From: a virus
Reading direction: 5' to 3' (one strand)
Virus record (IMG/VR): IMGVR_UViG_3300048592_000564
Span: 1 to 64,000 of that record
DNA length: 64,000 nucleotides
This document shows positions 9,266-17,260 of this stretch, in pieces; position 1 is the first letter of the stretch, and every line of letters begins with the position of its first letter. The notes beneath the pieces were generated by a model. The model was given only the letters and a program-made list of their open reading frames with translations. It made no database searches and was not told the origin of the DNA. The translations under genes were made by a program, and so were the position numbers.

Positions 9266-10963
9266 ATGGCCGACGCGGTATTCAGCTATAACGAGATCCC
9301 GCTCCTGTTCGACCAGGACCGCCAGGCCCAGCGCTTCCTCGATCGGTTCCTTCCCTTCCAGGACCTCGTGGTCCCGCCCGACAACCCCGCGCACCACGAC
9401 TGGCAGGGCAACACCTACGGGCAGGGCCGCGCGGGCTTGCCCCGGCCCAACTACCCGCCGCCACCACAGCCGCGGATCAATACCCTCTACTGGCCGACCG
9501 GCGCGGTCCGGTGGGCCAGGGGATGGTTTCTGTGTGACCAAGCGGGCGTGGACGCGTTGACCGACTTCAACGACCCGGATTCCTGCTGGGTGGACGGTTA
9601 CGCGGTCCCGAAGACGCTCAAGGTCTCGACTCCGAGCACCAAGGACCCGGATCCACCCGATCCCTACGTGCTCGAATGCGAGATGTACCTGCTCAGGCCG
9701 CTACGGGTCACCGCGACCGACGACGAGGCGTTCGGGGACCTCTGGTTGCTCCCGTTGGTTGATGCCCGCTACTGGTGGCAGTTCCAGCGATGCGGGGACC
9801 TGACCGCAAGCCTGGCCGATTGGGCCACGCTTGTCACGGCCCTCGGGACCCGGATCGGCAAGACCATTACCTGCTATGCGGTCAACTCCGCCTACATGGT
9901 CCCCGACCGGATCGAACTCGCGCGTAGCGAGGACAATGTCGCGGTCGTGCTGGACGCGGTCGCGCACTCGATCGGGCGCCGGGTCGTGGTCGGCTACGAC
10001 GGGGCGGTCAAGATCGTGAACTACGTGCCAGAACAAACCCAGCTAACCACCAACCGCACGACCGTTCGCGATGCCGATCACCGCTACATGGCGATCCAGG
10101 GCGGAACCCCCGACGACGAAACCCCGCCGCCCGCCTACCCGTGGCCCGACGAGGTCCGGATTGCATTCCAGAAAATCGAGGACCCGGCGGACAGTGGATC
10201 GGCAAAGTTCTGGACCTCCGCGATCCCGGCCGACACGATCGCGACCGCGATCGCGGCCGAGGACCTCGTGACCGTTGAGGACTCAACTAAGACCGTGCAT
10301 TGCTGCGCTTGGGCGATGTTTCAGTGCGGCGGCGCGACCGAATACCCGGCCAACAAAACCAACCTTGACAACCTGGTTGAGCAATACGCAACCGACTACT
10401 ACGGTTGGCTGTTGTACCAGTACGATCACAGCTGGCCCGGCGTCCAGGAATGGGAACCGACCGGCTACGACGACCACGTTTTGTTTGAACTCGGGACGGA
10501 ATACGTGGACTCCATCGAGGCGATCGCGAATTACCTCGACACCGCGATCCCGGACGTGATGGTGCGGGAGAACCTGCAGCGCCGCTACCAGACCCGCGTG
10601 CAATCGATGCCACTGAACTTTGGCGTCACATCGCTGCTTTGCCAGTACGACAGCGCCATTCCGGGCGTGGCCGACGGCCTCATGGTCAAGACGCCCGTCG
10701 CAGGCATCAGCGCTCGCGCGTGCGATGAAATCTCTTCGGCGTGCTGCTTGGTCTACACCGAGGAACCCAACGGCGACGGGACCGCGACCATGATGCCCGT
10801 ATACTGCGACGACGATTCCACGCACTGGCAAATCCGGGTTTACAATATCGCGAACGCGGCCGTGGAAGGCAACGCCAGGGTGTTGACTGACCTTCTCAAG
10901 AGCGGGCTTCGCGTCGTCACGGTCGAGAGCTGCGAGGCCGACGACTGCAGCAGTAGTAGTTGA
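9266..10963 (+). CDS. Structural tail/baseplate protein, family unknown
   Basis: A 565-residue protein starting eight bases after the previous gene. It alternates tryptophan/tyrosine-rich segments (GAVRWARGWFLCDQ, DARYWWQFQRCGD) with an acidic C-terminus ending ESCEADDCSSSS. The central segment (VLDAVAHSIGRRVVVGYDG, then VKIVNYVPEQTQ) looks like a baseplate-hub-type beta domain, but I cannot name it. The role is inferred from its position within the tail operon. Confidence 0.45.
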   Translation: MADAVFSYNEIPLLFDQDRQAQRFLDRFLPFQDLVVPPDNPAHHDWQGNTYGQGRAGLPRPNYPPPPQPRINTLYWPTGAVRWARGWFLCDQAGVDALTDFNDPDSCWVDGYAVPKTLKVSTPSTKDPDPPDPYVLECEMYLLRPLRVTATDDEAFGDLWLLPLVDARYWWQFQRCGDLTASLADWATLVTALGTRIGKTITCYAVNSAYMVPDRIELARSEDNVAVVLDAVAHSIGRRVVVGYDGAVKIVNYVPEQTQLTTNRTTVRDADHRYMAIQGGTPDDETPPPAYPWPDEVRIAFQKIEDPADSGSAKFWTSAIPADTIATAIAAEDLVTVEDSTKTVHCCAWAMFQCGGATEYPANKTNLDNLVEQYATDYYGWLLYQYDHSWPGVQEWEPTGYDDHVLFELGTEYVDSIEAIANYLDTAIPDVMVRENLQRRYQTRVQSMPLNFGVTSLLCQYDSAIPGVADGLMVKTPVAGISARACDEISSACCLVYTEEPNGDGTATMMPVYCDDDSTHWQIRVYNIANAAVEGNARVLTDLLKSGLRVVTVESCEADDCSSSS

Positions 10964-10971
10964 GGTACGAG

Positions 10972-12606
10972 ATGCCATTCAAAAAGGGCAATCCGGGCTG
11001 CCCATGCTGCTCGTGTCTTTTGTTTCAGGAGCACTTCACCAGTGCGACCTGGACATCCAGCTACGAGACCGCCGACACATGGACCCAGGCGGGCACCACA
11101 CTGTCGGTCACGTCCGCCGACGCCTCCTTGCTTTCAAAAGCGTCTCACGCCAACGGAATGTGGGTCTTCAAGCTATCGAGCGACATGCCCGCCTTTGACG
11201 AAACCGACCCCGCGACCTACGACTACGGAACGGTCGACATGCGGGTCAAGGTCAAGGACGCCGACAACTTCATTTTCCTGCGCGTCACCTACTCGCGCAT
11301 CTATGAGTGGACGACCCCGCACCCGAACGTCATGGCCACACACTGGCGTGTTGAATGGACCTTGCAACTCTTTGAGCGCATCGCTGGTACCGATACCGCG
11401 ATTTCGGATGCCATCGAGTATTCCATCAACCCAACCGAAGGAACGGAATCACAGCAAATCGCCTCTCTGCCGTACTCTCAATGGTTTTTCATTTGTGTCA
11501 GTCCATTCGAGGCCGACGGGTACTACACTGACACGACCGACACCGACAAGCTCGAAGTCCGGGCCGGGACCCTAACGTTTAGCACTACGCCAGAGGCCGA
11601 CGAAATCCCGCAGCCAAAGTACACACAAGATGTGCTCTATGGACTCTATGGCGAAACCAGTTCTTCGTCAGTGTTTGGAAACAAGCACGGACTGCGCGTT
11701 GACGCCAGCGGGATCGAGACCGGCGTTGACGTAATCCGCGTGTACGAGTACGACAACGACTGTCGCTGGTGCGAATGCACCGCGTGCGAAAAAGGCACCA
11801 GTCCAAACGTGCTGGACGTGACGTTCTCCGGCATGGCGACGCGGGTTGTTGGCAGCGGAAACTGCACGGAGTTCAACGCCTACACGGTGCGACTGACCCG
11901 AGACGATAACCCCATTCATCCCAGCGACGACTTTACAGAAACCGTCGGGGGCGGAATCCCGTGTGCGATGCGGGGCTACCCCTGGGCCGCGTACCCGTGG
12001 GATGAGTCAGGGCACCAGGACGGCGTGTGTTGCTACCACGGGATCATCTACCCCGCGATCGTCAACGGAACCTACACGCGGGTCTCGCTTTGTCTTTACC
12101 GAGACGGGGACGACAACGTGACGGCCCAGCTGGTCGTCTATGGCTACTGGGGATTTACGTTGATCAACGGCATTGAGTGCTACCCGGTATGGAGCCGGGC
12201 GACGGTCTCACTGGGCGTCGCGCCAATCGATTGTTGGAACGTCCTCGACTACCTGATAATGCAGCCGTTTGAATGCACCAACACGCCCACGGCGATCCAG
12301 CAGGCGGACTGCACTTGCCCGTTCGCCGACATCGTGGAACAAAACGAGGTATCGTCGAACACCACGACCTCATTCGTGTGCTGGCGATTTTCATCCAACG
12401 TACCAAATAACGACTGGACCACGCTCGCCAGCGGTGGACTGCTGGTCGTAGGCAGCGACACCTTTACCGTCCAGGCAATTGTCCAAACGGCACCCGACTG
12501 GGTGCGGGTTGATGTCGCGGAAGCGATCGTGGGCGACCGAACCGGCGAGGACATGACCTACACAATCACGAGCGCGGTACAGGCCCAGGTGGTGGTGGTG
12601 GAATGA
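10972..12606 (+). CDS. Cys-rich structural protein, probable tail fibre or adhesin
   Basis: A 544-residue protein. ATG at 10972 is preferred over an in-frame TTG at 10960 that overlaps the previous stop. It begins MPFKKGNPGCPCCSC, then a laminin-G/concanavalin-like beta stretch (residues about 25-210: F-x-L-R-V-T, W-x-V-E-W-T-L-Q patterns), then a second Cys-rich unit (CRWCECTACEKG near 265). Disulphide- or metal-stabilised cysteine clusters and beta structure suit a receptor-facing tail protein. No family is named with confidence. Confidence 0.45.
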   Translation: MPFKKGNPGCPCCSCLLFQEHFTSATWTSSYETADTWTQAGTTLSVTSADASLLSKASHANGMWVFKLSSDMPAFDETDPATYDYGTVDMRVKVKDADNFIFLRVTYSRIYEWTTPHPNVMATHWRVEWTLQLFERIAGTDTAISDAIEYSINPTEGTESQQIASLPYSQWFFICVSPFEADGYYTDTTDTDKLEVRAGTLTFSTTPEADEIPQPKYTQDVLYGLYGETSSSSVFGNKHGLRVDASGIETGVDVIRVYEYDNDCRWCECTACEKGTSPNVLDVTFSGMATRVVGSGNCTEFNAYTVRLTRDDNPIHPSDDFTETVGGGIPCAMRGYPWAAYPWDESGHQDGVCCYHGIIYPAIVNGTYTRVSLCLYRDGDDNVTAQLVVYGYWGFTLINGIECYPVWSRATVSLGVAPIDCWNVLDYLIMQPFECTNTPTAIQQADCTCPFADIVEQNEVSSNTTTSFVCWRFSSNVPNNDWTTLASGGLLVVGSDTFTVQAIVQTAPDWVRVDVAEAIVGDRTGEDMTYTITSAVQAQVVVVE

Positions 12607-13955
12607 CGACCTGTAAGTTTGAAGAAACGCAAATCGACGACCGGTGGCAGTATCGCTGTGTCAACGAGGGATGCTCGATTGTTTTGCGGTACGCGGTGCG
12701 AAAAACTGGGCTGAAAATTAAGTGCATCGGCACCGCTAGTTCGCCCCATTGGTTGACATGCCGGCACCGCAGCCGACAGGCAATTGTTACGGTCAGTGGG
12801 CGAGTGGCAGGCTGCGGCTGCCCTGGCTCAAGCGTCGAGGTTTACCGCTGCCACCACCCAGACATCAATGAACCCGTCATCAAGTATGGCCACCCGCCGT
12901 GTATCGACACGCTCAGGAAGCAGGTACCGGGGGCAACCGGCCGGACGTGCCACAAATGCTTGATCCCTGCAGGTCTCGCGAATCCGCAAGCCGACATCCT
13001 GCACGTCACGCCAAAGCCAGATTGGCAACACGTCACGACCCGCGGACTGTTCGCGCTTCGACAAGCGGGCTTGACAGCGACCTGTGAGGAAATCGTCAAG
13101 CCAACACCTGGGCAGCTCGACCAACACATAGCCGCTCGCCGGCCGCGTATCGTGTTCGTCCATGCGTTTTCGGTTGCGGCTTCTGAGGTTATTCGACTGA
13201 CTGAAAAGTGGTCCCGCGTTCGGTTTGTGGTGGTCAGTCATTCAATGGAAAACCACGTTTTGACGTGGCCGCAATACTTTGGTGAAATGCGGCTGATTCT
13301 CGATGCGTCGAGGCGGCTTGGCAATCTGCAGTTCGCCGGCTCAGAAGATTGCGGCCATTGGCTCGAGCTCGGCTACGACGTGCTTCGGTGGCACTGGCCG
13401 TGCGCACTTGCTGACGACTACTCAGACCCGCCGACAATCGACCCGCCGACGGTGCTGATCGCTTCGCGGGCCGATATCGTGAAGGCCCTGCCGGCTCAGA
13501 TTCTCGCCGCTGCGATCCTCCAGAGGCGACTTGGTGTGCGAGTGCTGTATTGCGTGAACGGGGAGGTCGGAACCAGAAGCAAAGGCCTGGATGACTTGAC
13601 GGCGACTGCAGGGCTTGAATGCGAGCGACTCGGGTGGGTTGGCTACGACAACTTCCTTGATCGCCTACACAAAGAAGTGTCTATTGTCCTGCAGCCATCA
13701 ATGAGCGAAACATTCAATTACATCAGCTGGGAAGCTGGCTCTGTTGGCAGGCCGTGGGTGGGCTCGCAAGCAATCAAGCACACCCCACCTGCATGGCAAG
13801 TCGACCCCAACGACGCCACGCAGATCGCACGTGTGGCGGAAACGATTTTGGAAAACTACCAAAACTCCAGTCAGAAGGCAAGGCAAATTGCCGTGGAGGT
13901 AGCGTCACGAAATAATGCCGCCTATGCCGAGGCGGTCGGTCGATGGATTGGGTAG
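12603..13955 (+). CDS. Glycosyltransferase (GT-B, GT4-like) with N-terminal Cys-rich module
   Basis: A 450-residue protein. Residues 1-120 hold paired cysteines (CVNEGC, then CGCPGSSVEVYRCHHP, then CHKC) that look metal-binding. Residues about 130-450 are a GT-B fold: a Rossmann-like strand pattern and the donor-side signature SMSETFNYISWEAGSVGRP near 365, matching the E-x7-E region of GT4 enzymes. It is the last gene of the tail operon (ATGA overlap with the previous gene), so it may glycosylate a virion protein; that is inference. Its stop abuts the stop of the convergent gene. Confidence 0.7.
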   Translation: MTTCKFEETQIDDRWQYRCVNEGCSIVLRYAVRKTGLKIKCIGTASSPHWLTCRHRSRQAIVTVSGRVAGCGCPGSSVEVYRCHHPDINEPVIKYGHPPCIDTLRKQVPGATGRTCHKCLIPAGLANPQADILHVTPKPDWQHVTTRGLFALRQAGLTATCEEIVKPTPGQLDQHIAARRPRIVFVHAFSVAASEVIRLTEKWSRVRFVVVSHSMENHVLTWPQYFGEMRLILDASRRLGNLQFAGSEDCGHWLELGYDVLRWHWPCALADDYSDPPTIDPPTVLIASRADIVKALPAQILAAAILQRRLGVRVLYCVNGEVGTRSKGLDDLTATAGLECERLGWVGYDNFLDRLHKEVSIVLQPSMSETFNYISWEAGSVGRPWVGSQAIKHTPPAWQVDPNDATQIARVAETILENYQNSSQKARQIAVEVASRNNAAYAEAVGRWIG

Positions 13956-14165
13956 CTACAGTCGTTGCATTTGTGATTCAATTACCGGCTTTAGGTTTCG
14001 ACGTTCGTCGGCGGTCAATTGATCGGACCCGCACAGCGACACAAGAGACTCCAACGACTCCCGTCGCACATCCGCGCCGTTACGGTATGCCTCCGCGCGG
14101 CGAACCGCCCACGCGCCAATGACCAGCAAAACCCCAAGCACCCCAAAAGAAATCAAGGCGTCCAT
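13956..14165 (-). CDS. Small single-pass membrane protein
   Basis: A 69-residue protein starting MDALISFGVLGVLLVIGAWAV, one N-terminal membrane helix followed by a charged helical tail (ESLESLVSLCGSDQLTADER). The ribosome site GGAGGAG lies inside the 3' end of the prepilin-like gene upstream, so the two are co-transcribed. Its stop is base-to-base with the stop of the convergent glycosyltransferase gene. Function unknown; possibly a partner of the pilin-like protein. Confidence 0.6.
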   Translation of the reverse strand: MDALISFGVLGVLLVIGAWAVRRAEAYRNGADVRRESLESLVSLCGSDQLTADERRNLKPVIESQMQRL

Positions 14166-14167
14166 CA

Positions 14168-15166
14168 CTACTCCTCCATCTTGATTGTTTTTTCATACAC
14201 GGCCACCACACGATCGATCACGGCGATTTGTGTTTCCGAAGGACCAAGCGGCCACGCGGGTCCCTGGGTCGAGATAAACCGAGTGTCGACCGCCGACACG
14301 TCCCCGTAGATGTCCGGTGTCCCGGCAGGCAGAACGTCACCAATTGAGACCACGAGGTGCCACCGAAACCAGTACATCCCCGACGACGCGCCGGTCACCA
14401 GGACCCAGGATCGCTCCCGAACATCCAGGTCACCCGAGGTCCGGCCGGCACGAACCGCCAACTTCCAGGTCCGGCCACGATTCGACCGATCGGCCGGTAG
14501 CGGCAGGGCCGGGTTCTCTTCATCGATTCGCTCAACGGCCAGCAGCCGCTCCGCCCCCGGGTCCGCGACGTCCCGGCGATGACACACCACGACGTGCATG
14601 ATCGCGTTTTCGCCCCGATAGTTCGCCCCCTGGAAGGTCGCAAACCAGGAGAACGCCCCCTCGCTGGCCCGCGACTCGAAGCCGGCCGGCACCTGCTGGG
14701 GCGCCAACGTGCGGTCGCCGGGGAGCGAAAACACGAGGTCGTCGTTTGCCCGGAAGATTGAGTCGGCCAGCATTTGACCTGCAGGCACCATCGCGCCACC
14801 AGGAAACGACCGGACGCTCACGCGGTGCATCCTCGCCCCCGGAATCGTCGCGGGATCGAAGGCCGGGAACCAGTTGTGCGGCGAGGCCGTGCCGTTGGAT
14901 GCCACGTAGAGTGGATCCAAGCAGTACGCATGCCCGCCGATCGGCACCGTGGACCATGTCCCGCGAGGCCCAGCGGCCCGGTTGAAGCCGCGCACCGCTA
15001 CCTCCCGGATTGCGTTACGCCCCAGGCGGTCCGCCCCATCCAGCGCGGCCCCGTTCGCGGCCTGCCGGCCCGCCACCACCAGGGTCGCGAGCACACCAAG
15101 GATCCCAACGGCCGCAATCGCGATCCCAAACAGCACCTCCACCAGAGTTACACCAGAGCGTTTCAT
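14168..15166 (-). CDS. Prepilin-like protein (type IV pilin/pseudopilin N-terminus)
   Basis: A 332-residue protein with a textbook prepilin leader: MKRSG, then VTLVEVLFGIAIAAVGILG, with Gly before the cleavage point and Glu at +5 of the mature protein. Residues about 40-332 form a large globular region without recognised domains. A strong site (AGGGAGGTGG) precedes the ATG. Prepilins are processed by host PilD and enter the inner membrane; being in a phage-like region it could be a cargo gene that affects host pili or surface secretion. Motif is clear, role is inference. Confidence 0.75.
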   Translation of the reverse strand: MKRSGVTLVEVLFGIAIAAVGILGVLATLVVAGRQAANGAALDGADRLGRNAIREVAVRGFNRAAGPRGTWSTVPIGGHAYCLDPLYVASNGTASPHNWFPAFDPATIPGARMHRVSVRSFPGGAMVPAGQMLADSIFRANDDLVFSLPGDRTLAPQQVPAGFESRASEGAFSWFATFQGANYRGENAIMHVVVCHRRDVADPGAERLLAVERIDEENPALPLPADRSNRGRTWKLAVRAGRTSGDLDVRERSWVLVTGASSGMYWFRWHLVVSIGDVLPAGTPDIYGDVSAVDTRFISTQGPAWPLGPSETQIAVIDRVVAVYEKTIKMEE

Positions 15167-15189
15167 CGTCCACCTCCCTTTCTACCGCT

Positions 15190-15218
15190 ATTGTGGCCCT
15201 GTCCCGCCAGTCAAGCAA
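15190..15218 (-). promoter_or_regulatory. Promoter for the prepilin-like operon
   Basis: On the minus strand TTGCTT (15213-15218), a 17-base spacer and CACAAT (15190-15195), with GC before the -10 box as at other promoters here. On the plus strand a TAGAAT at 15241-15246 could serve the divergent gene at 15275, but no -35 match is visible. Confidence 0.5.
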
Positions 15219-15274
15219 CACCGGATCAGGATTTTCCCGCTAGAATCCTGCCGAGCAGCGGGTAAACTCCCGCG

Positions 15275-15715
15275 ATGGACGTGAATTGCCCCCACCGCTC
15301 CCCGAATCCCCTCGGCCTCGTGTACTGTGGCTGCGGGGGCACGAGAACCGCCTACCGGTGCGACCATCCCGCGATCGCCGGCCCCGTGACGCGCCATGCC
15401 GCGCACCCGAGGAAGCGGGAGATCCGGGCCCCGGACGGCACCGTGGTGGCACGGCTCCAGCGGTTCAAGATTCCCGCCTGCGCGGCTTGCCCGCACCGCC
15501 CCGCCGAGGAACCCGGCCCGGACCCTAGCGAGCCCGCAGCAGCCCAGGACTGCCTGCGGGCCACGATCTGCGGGGGATGCCCGACCCTGGACCGCCAGGG
15601 CCAACCGTTTGAATGCCCGGGCCCCGAGGGTGCGTCGTGTCCGCTCGACCTCTGGCCCGTGATCACAAGAAGCCGACGCGGCGCCAAGCGGCGGGGATGT
15701 GGCGGCTGTAAATAG
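15275..15715 (+). CDS. Cys-rich putative metal-binding protein
   Basis: A 146-residue protein with 14 or more cysteines in pairs: CPHR, CGCGGTRTAYRCDHP, CAACPHR, CGGC, CGGCK at the end. The CGC-x-G-x4-YRC-x-HP unit matches the N-terminal module of the glycosyltransferase at 12603, so the module is shared. No catalytic domain is recognised. It is a single gene facing away from the prepilin operon and ends just before a terminator that serves the opposite strand. Confidence 0.6.
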   Translation: MDVNCPHRSPNPLGLVYCGCGGTRTAYRCDHPAIAGPVTRHAAHPRKREIRAPDGTVVARLQRFKIPACAACPHRPAEEPGPDPSEPAAAQDCLRATICGGCPTLDRQGQPFECPGPEGASCPLDLWPVITRSRRGAKRRGCGGCK

Positions 15716-15753
15716 AAAACCCCCGCCCGCTGGAACGCCCAGCGGGTCGGGGG
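15716..15753 (-). terminator. Rho-independent terminator of the 18386-15788 minus operon
   Basis: Stem CCCCCG-C-CCGCTGG paired with CCAGCGGGTCGGGGG (one bulge) at 15720-15753. On the minus strand it is followed by TTTT (AAAA at 15716-15719). There is no T run on the plus side. Confidence 0.8.
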
Positions 15754-15787
15754 AGAAGAAGTCCCCGGCCTGAATCAACCGGGGAGT

Positions 15788-15866
15788 GAAACCGTCAGGG
15801 CTCGAACCTGAATATGCCAGCCGCGTTAGCGTGTCTGGTGCGTTTGTCCACTTTCGCCACGGTCCC
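15788..15866 (-). tRNA. tRNA-like gene with enlarged anticodon loop
   Basis: On the minus strand: acceptor GGGACCG/CGGTTTC (7 pairs with two G-U), D arm GCG/CGC with GTGG in the loop, T arm TCAGG-TTCGAGC-CCTGA, and discriminator A. CCA is not encoded. The anticodon arm is abnormal: CCAG/CTGG closes a 14-base loop that can fold an inner CGC/GCG hairpin, so no 7-base loop or anticodon can be assigned. It shares its 5' GGGACCGTGG with the second copy at 16210. Confidence 0.5.
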
Positions 15867-15872
15867 ATTAAT

Positions 15873-16094
15873 TCATGCTGCCTCTTGGCTTTTTGCGTCG
15901 AATTCAATCTGTTCGCGCCCGTTGCGATCAACGAAATATGCGCCCGACCACGGCAGCACTCGCGGAGGATTCTGTGGGCCAGCGGTGGTGGGCTTAACGC
16001 ACACATGACCGCACTGAATGCCTTTTGCGGTTGGTTTTGCGTTAACCTTGCCGCATCTGGGGCACATTTCGTCGCATCGCTTCTTAATGGCCAC
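15873..16094 (-). CDS. Small zinc-ribbon protein
   Basis: A 73-residue protein lying between the two tRNA-like genes. It starts MAIKKRCDEMCPRCGKVN, with further cysteines at GIQCGHVCVK, giving a C-x2-C / C-x3-C zinc-ribbon pattern in the first 32 residues, then a basic/aromatic tail. No family is named. It uses the same operon and terminator as the tRNA-like genes. Confidence 0.5.
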   Translation of the reverse strand: MAIKKRCDEMCPRCGKVNAKPTAKGIQCGHVCVKPTTAGPQNPPRVLPWSGAYFVDRNGREQIEFDAKSQEAA

Positions 16095-16136
16095 GATTGC
16101 CTCACTTGCATCGACTGTTCAGCGCCGTTTTTTATC

Positions 16137-16210
16137 GGGACCGGCGGGATTCGAACCCGCGACCTCCCAGCGTCTATTGCCAGGTGGGCTGACCACTGCC
16201 CCACGGTCCC
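16137..16210 (-). tRNA. tRNA-like gene, anticodon arm non-canonical
   Basis: A 74-base minus-strand cloverleaf: acceptor GGGACCG/CGGTCCC (perfect), D arm GGGC/GCCC with GTGG in the loop, T arm GCGGG-TTCGAAT-CCCGC (perfect). The anticodon stem CCTGG/CTGGG needs two G-U pairs and leaves a 9-base loop, CAATAGACG (or a 6-pair stem with loop AATAGAC). Position 33 is not T, so the anticodon (TAG if the 7-base loop is used) is uncertain. CCA is not encoded. Confidence 0.6.
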
Positions 16211-16237
16211 AGTGGAACAAGAGGAAGTTGAATCCTC

Positions 16238-16264
16238 GCGCCCGTGACAAAGCGTCACGGGCGC
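16238..16264 (-). other. Perfect 11-bp hairpin upstream of tRNA-like copy 2
   Basis: GCGCCCGTGAC (16238-16248), loop AAAGC, GTCACGGGCGC (16254-16264). There is no T run on either strand. In the minus transcript it lies between the 16286 gene and the tRNA-like sequence, so a pause or RNA-processing stem is more likely than a terminator. Confidence 0.5.
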
Positions 16265-16285
16265 CCGCCCGGTTGTCCCGTCGCA

Positions 16286-16606
16286 CTAGCGACCGATCCG
16301 AAGTTCCTCGACACGACCAACGCACGCCTGCATCGGCGGCGGACAGTCGGTGGCCGGGTAATTCGTCTGCCCGCAGCACTCGGGCTCCAGCGGCATCGGG
16401 CCGTTCATGGTGTGCTTGATGTTGAAGCACTTGCCCTTGAGCGACTCCTGCTCGGTCTTGTCCGGGTCCATCAGGTACGCCTCCAGGTCGCGACAAAGCG
16501 CCCCGACCGCGGCCGCGCGGCAGTCGCCCCCGTAGACCAATCGCTGGCATCCCACATGGGCCACAAACCCGTTCGCGACAACCTCGATTTCCAATCTGCG
16601 ATACAT
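16286..16606 (-). CDS. Cys-rich protein of unknown function
   Basis: A 106-residue protein with eight cysteines spread over its length (HVGCQRL, GGDCRAAAV, ALCRDLEA, GKCFNIK, PECCGQ, TDCPPP, QACVG). An AAGGAGG ribosome site precedes the ATG. No recognised fold. It lies between the exonuclease and the tRNA-like genes in the minus operon. Confidence 0.6.
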   Translation of the reverse strand: MYRRLEIEVVANGFVAHVGCQRLVYGGDCRAAAVGALCRDLEAYLMDPDKTEQESLKGKCFNIKHTMNGPMPLEPECCGQTNYPATDCPPPMQACVGRVEELRIGR

Positions 16607-16639
16607 CGTTGCCTCCTTGAAATGAACTACTGAAACCCC

Positions 16640-17260
16640 TCACGAAAGCATATCCAGCGACACCTTGGCGGCAACCTGAATTTCCAGGCCACGCCGCAGC
16701 ATTTCATAGAAACACCGGGCGGTTGCGACCATGTCGGCGTCGGCCCTGTGGGCGCCCTGGAGCGACTCACCAAACAGGTGCCAGTAGAGTTCCTGCAGCT
16801 TGGGCCACTTGTACCCGTACCGGCCATGTATTTTGCACAAGTCCGTCCCGAGCTTCATGGTGCAAACTGACGGCCACCCCATCCACTGGCTCGCGACCGT
16901 CGGGAGCCCGACGCGGACCAACTCGGCCCCGATAATCGGCCGGTCGAAGTCCACGTTATGGCCCACCAGGAGCCCGCAGTCCGCCGCGTCGTCAAACAAC
17001 TCCATCAAGACCTCGTCCAACGGCCGGCCTTCCGCCACGGCCTGCGCGGTCGTGATCCCGTGGATGTCCGATGCCTCCTGGGGGATCTCGAACCCATCGG
17101 GCCGCACGATCCGGCACTGGACGTCCCCGGGGTCGACCTCATCGTCGCCCACCAGCCACGCGACCTGGACCAATCGCGGCCAGTTCGCCCCATCGGTCAC
17201 CGGGGCCGTGTAGCTGCGCGGCTTGCCGGTTGTCTCGCAGTCGAAAAAGCAGTATTTCAT
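16640..17260 (-). CDS. DnaQ-like DEDDh 3'-5' exonuclease
   Basis: A 206-residue protein with the three exonuclease motifs: FFDCETTG at residues 5-12 (D7, E9), GHNVDFDRP near 100-108 (D106), and AHRADAD near 177-183 (H then D). This is the RNase T/DnaQ epsilon superfamily, which removes nucleotides from 3' ends. The start at 17260 is chosen because ATGA overlaps the stop of the upstream gene and an AGGAG site precedes it. Possible roles are proofreading or nucleic-acid turnover. Confidence 0.85.
   Translation of the reverse strand: MKYCFFDCETTGKPRSYTAPVTDGANWPRLVQVAWLVGDDEVDPGDVQCRIVRPDGFEIPQEASDIHGITTAQAVAEGRPLDEVLMELFDDAADCGLLVGHNVDFDRPIIGAELVRVGLPTVASQWMGWPSVCTMKLGTDLCKIHGRYGYKWPKLQELYWHLFGESLQGAHRADADMVATARCFYEMLRRGLEIQVAAKVSLDMLS

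Noticed and set aside
16238-16264. Perfect hairpin considered as a terminator
   Set aside because: No T run follows on either strand.
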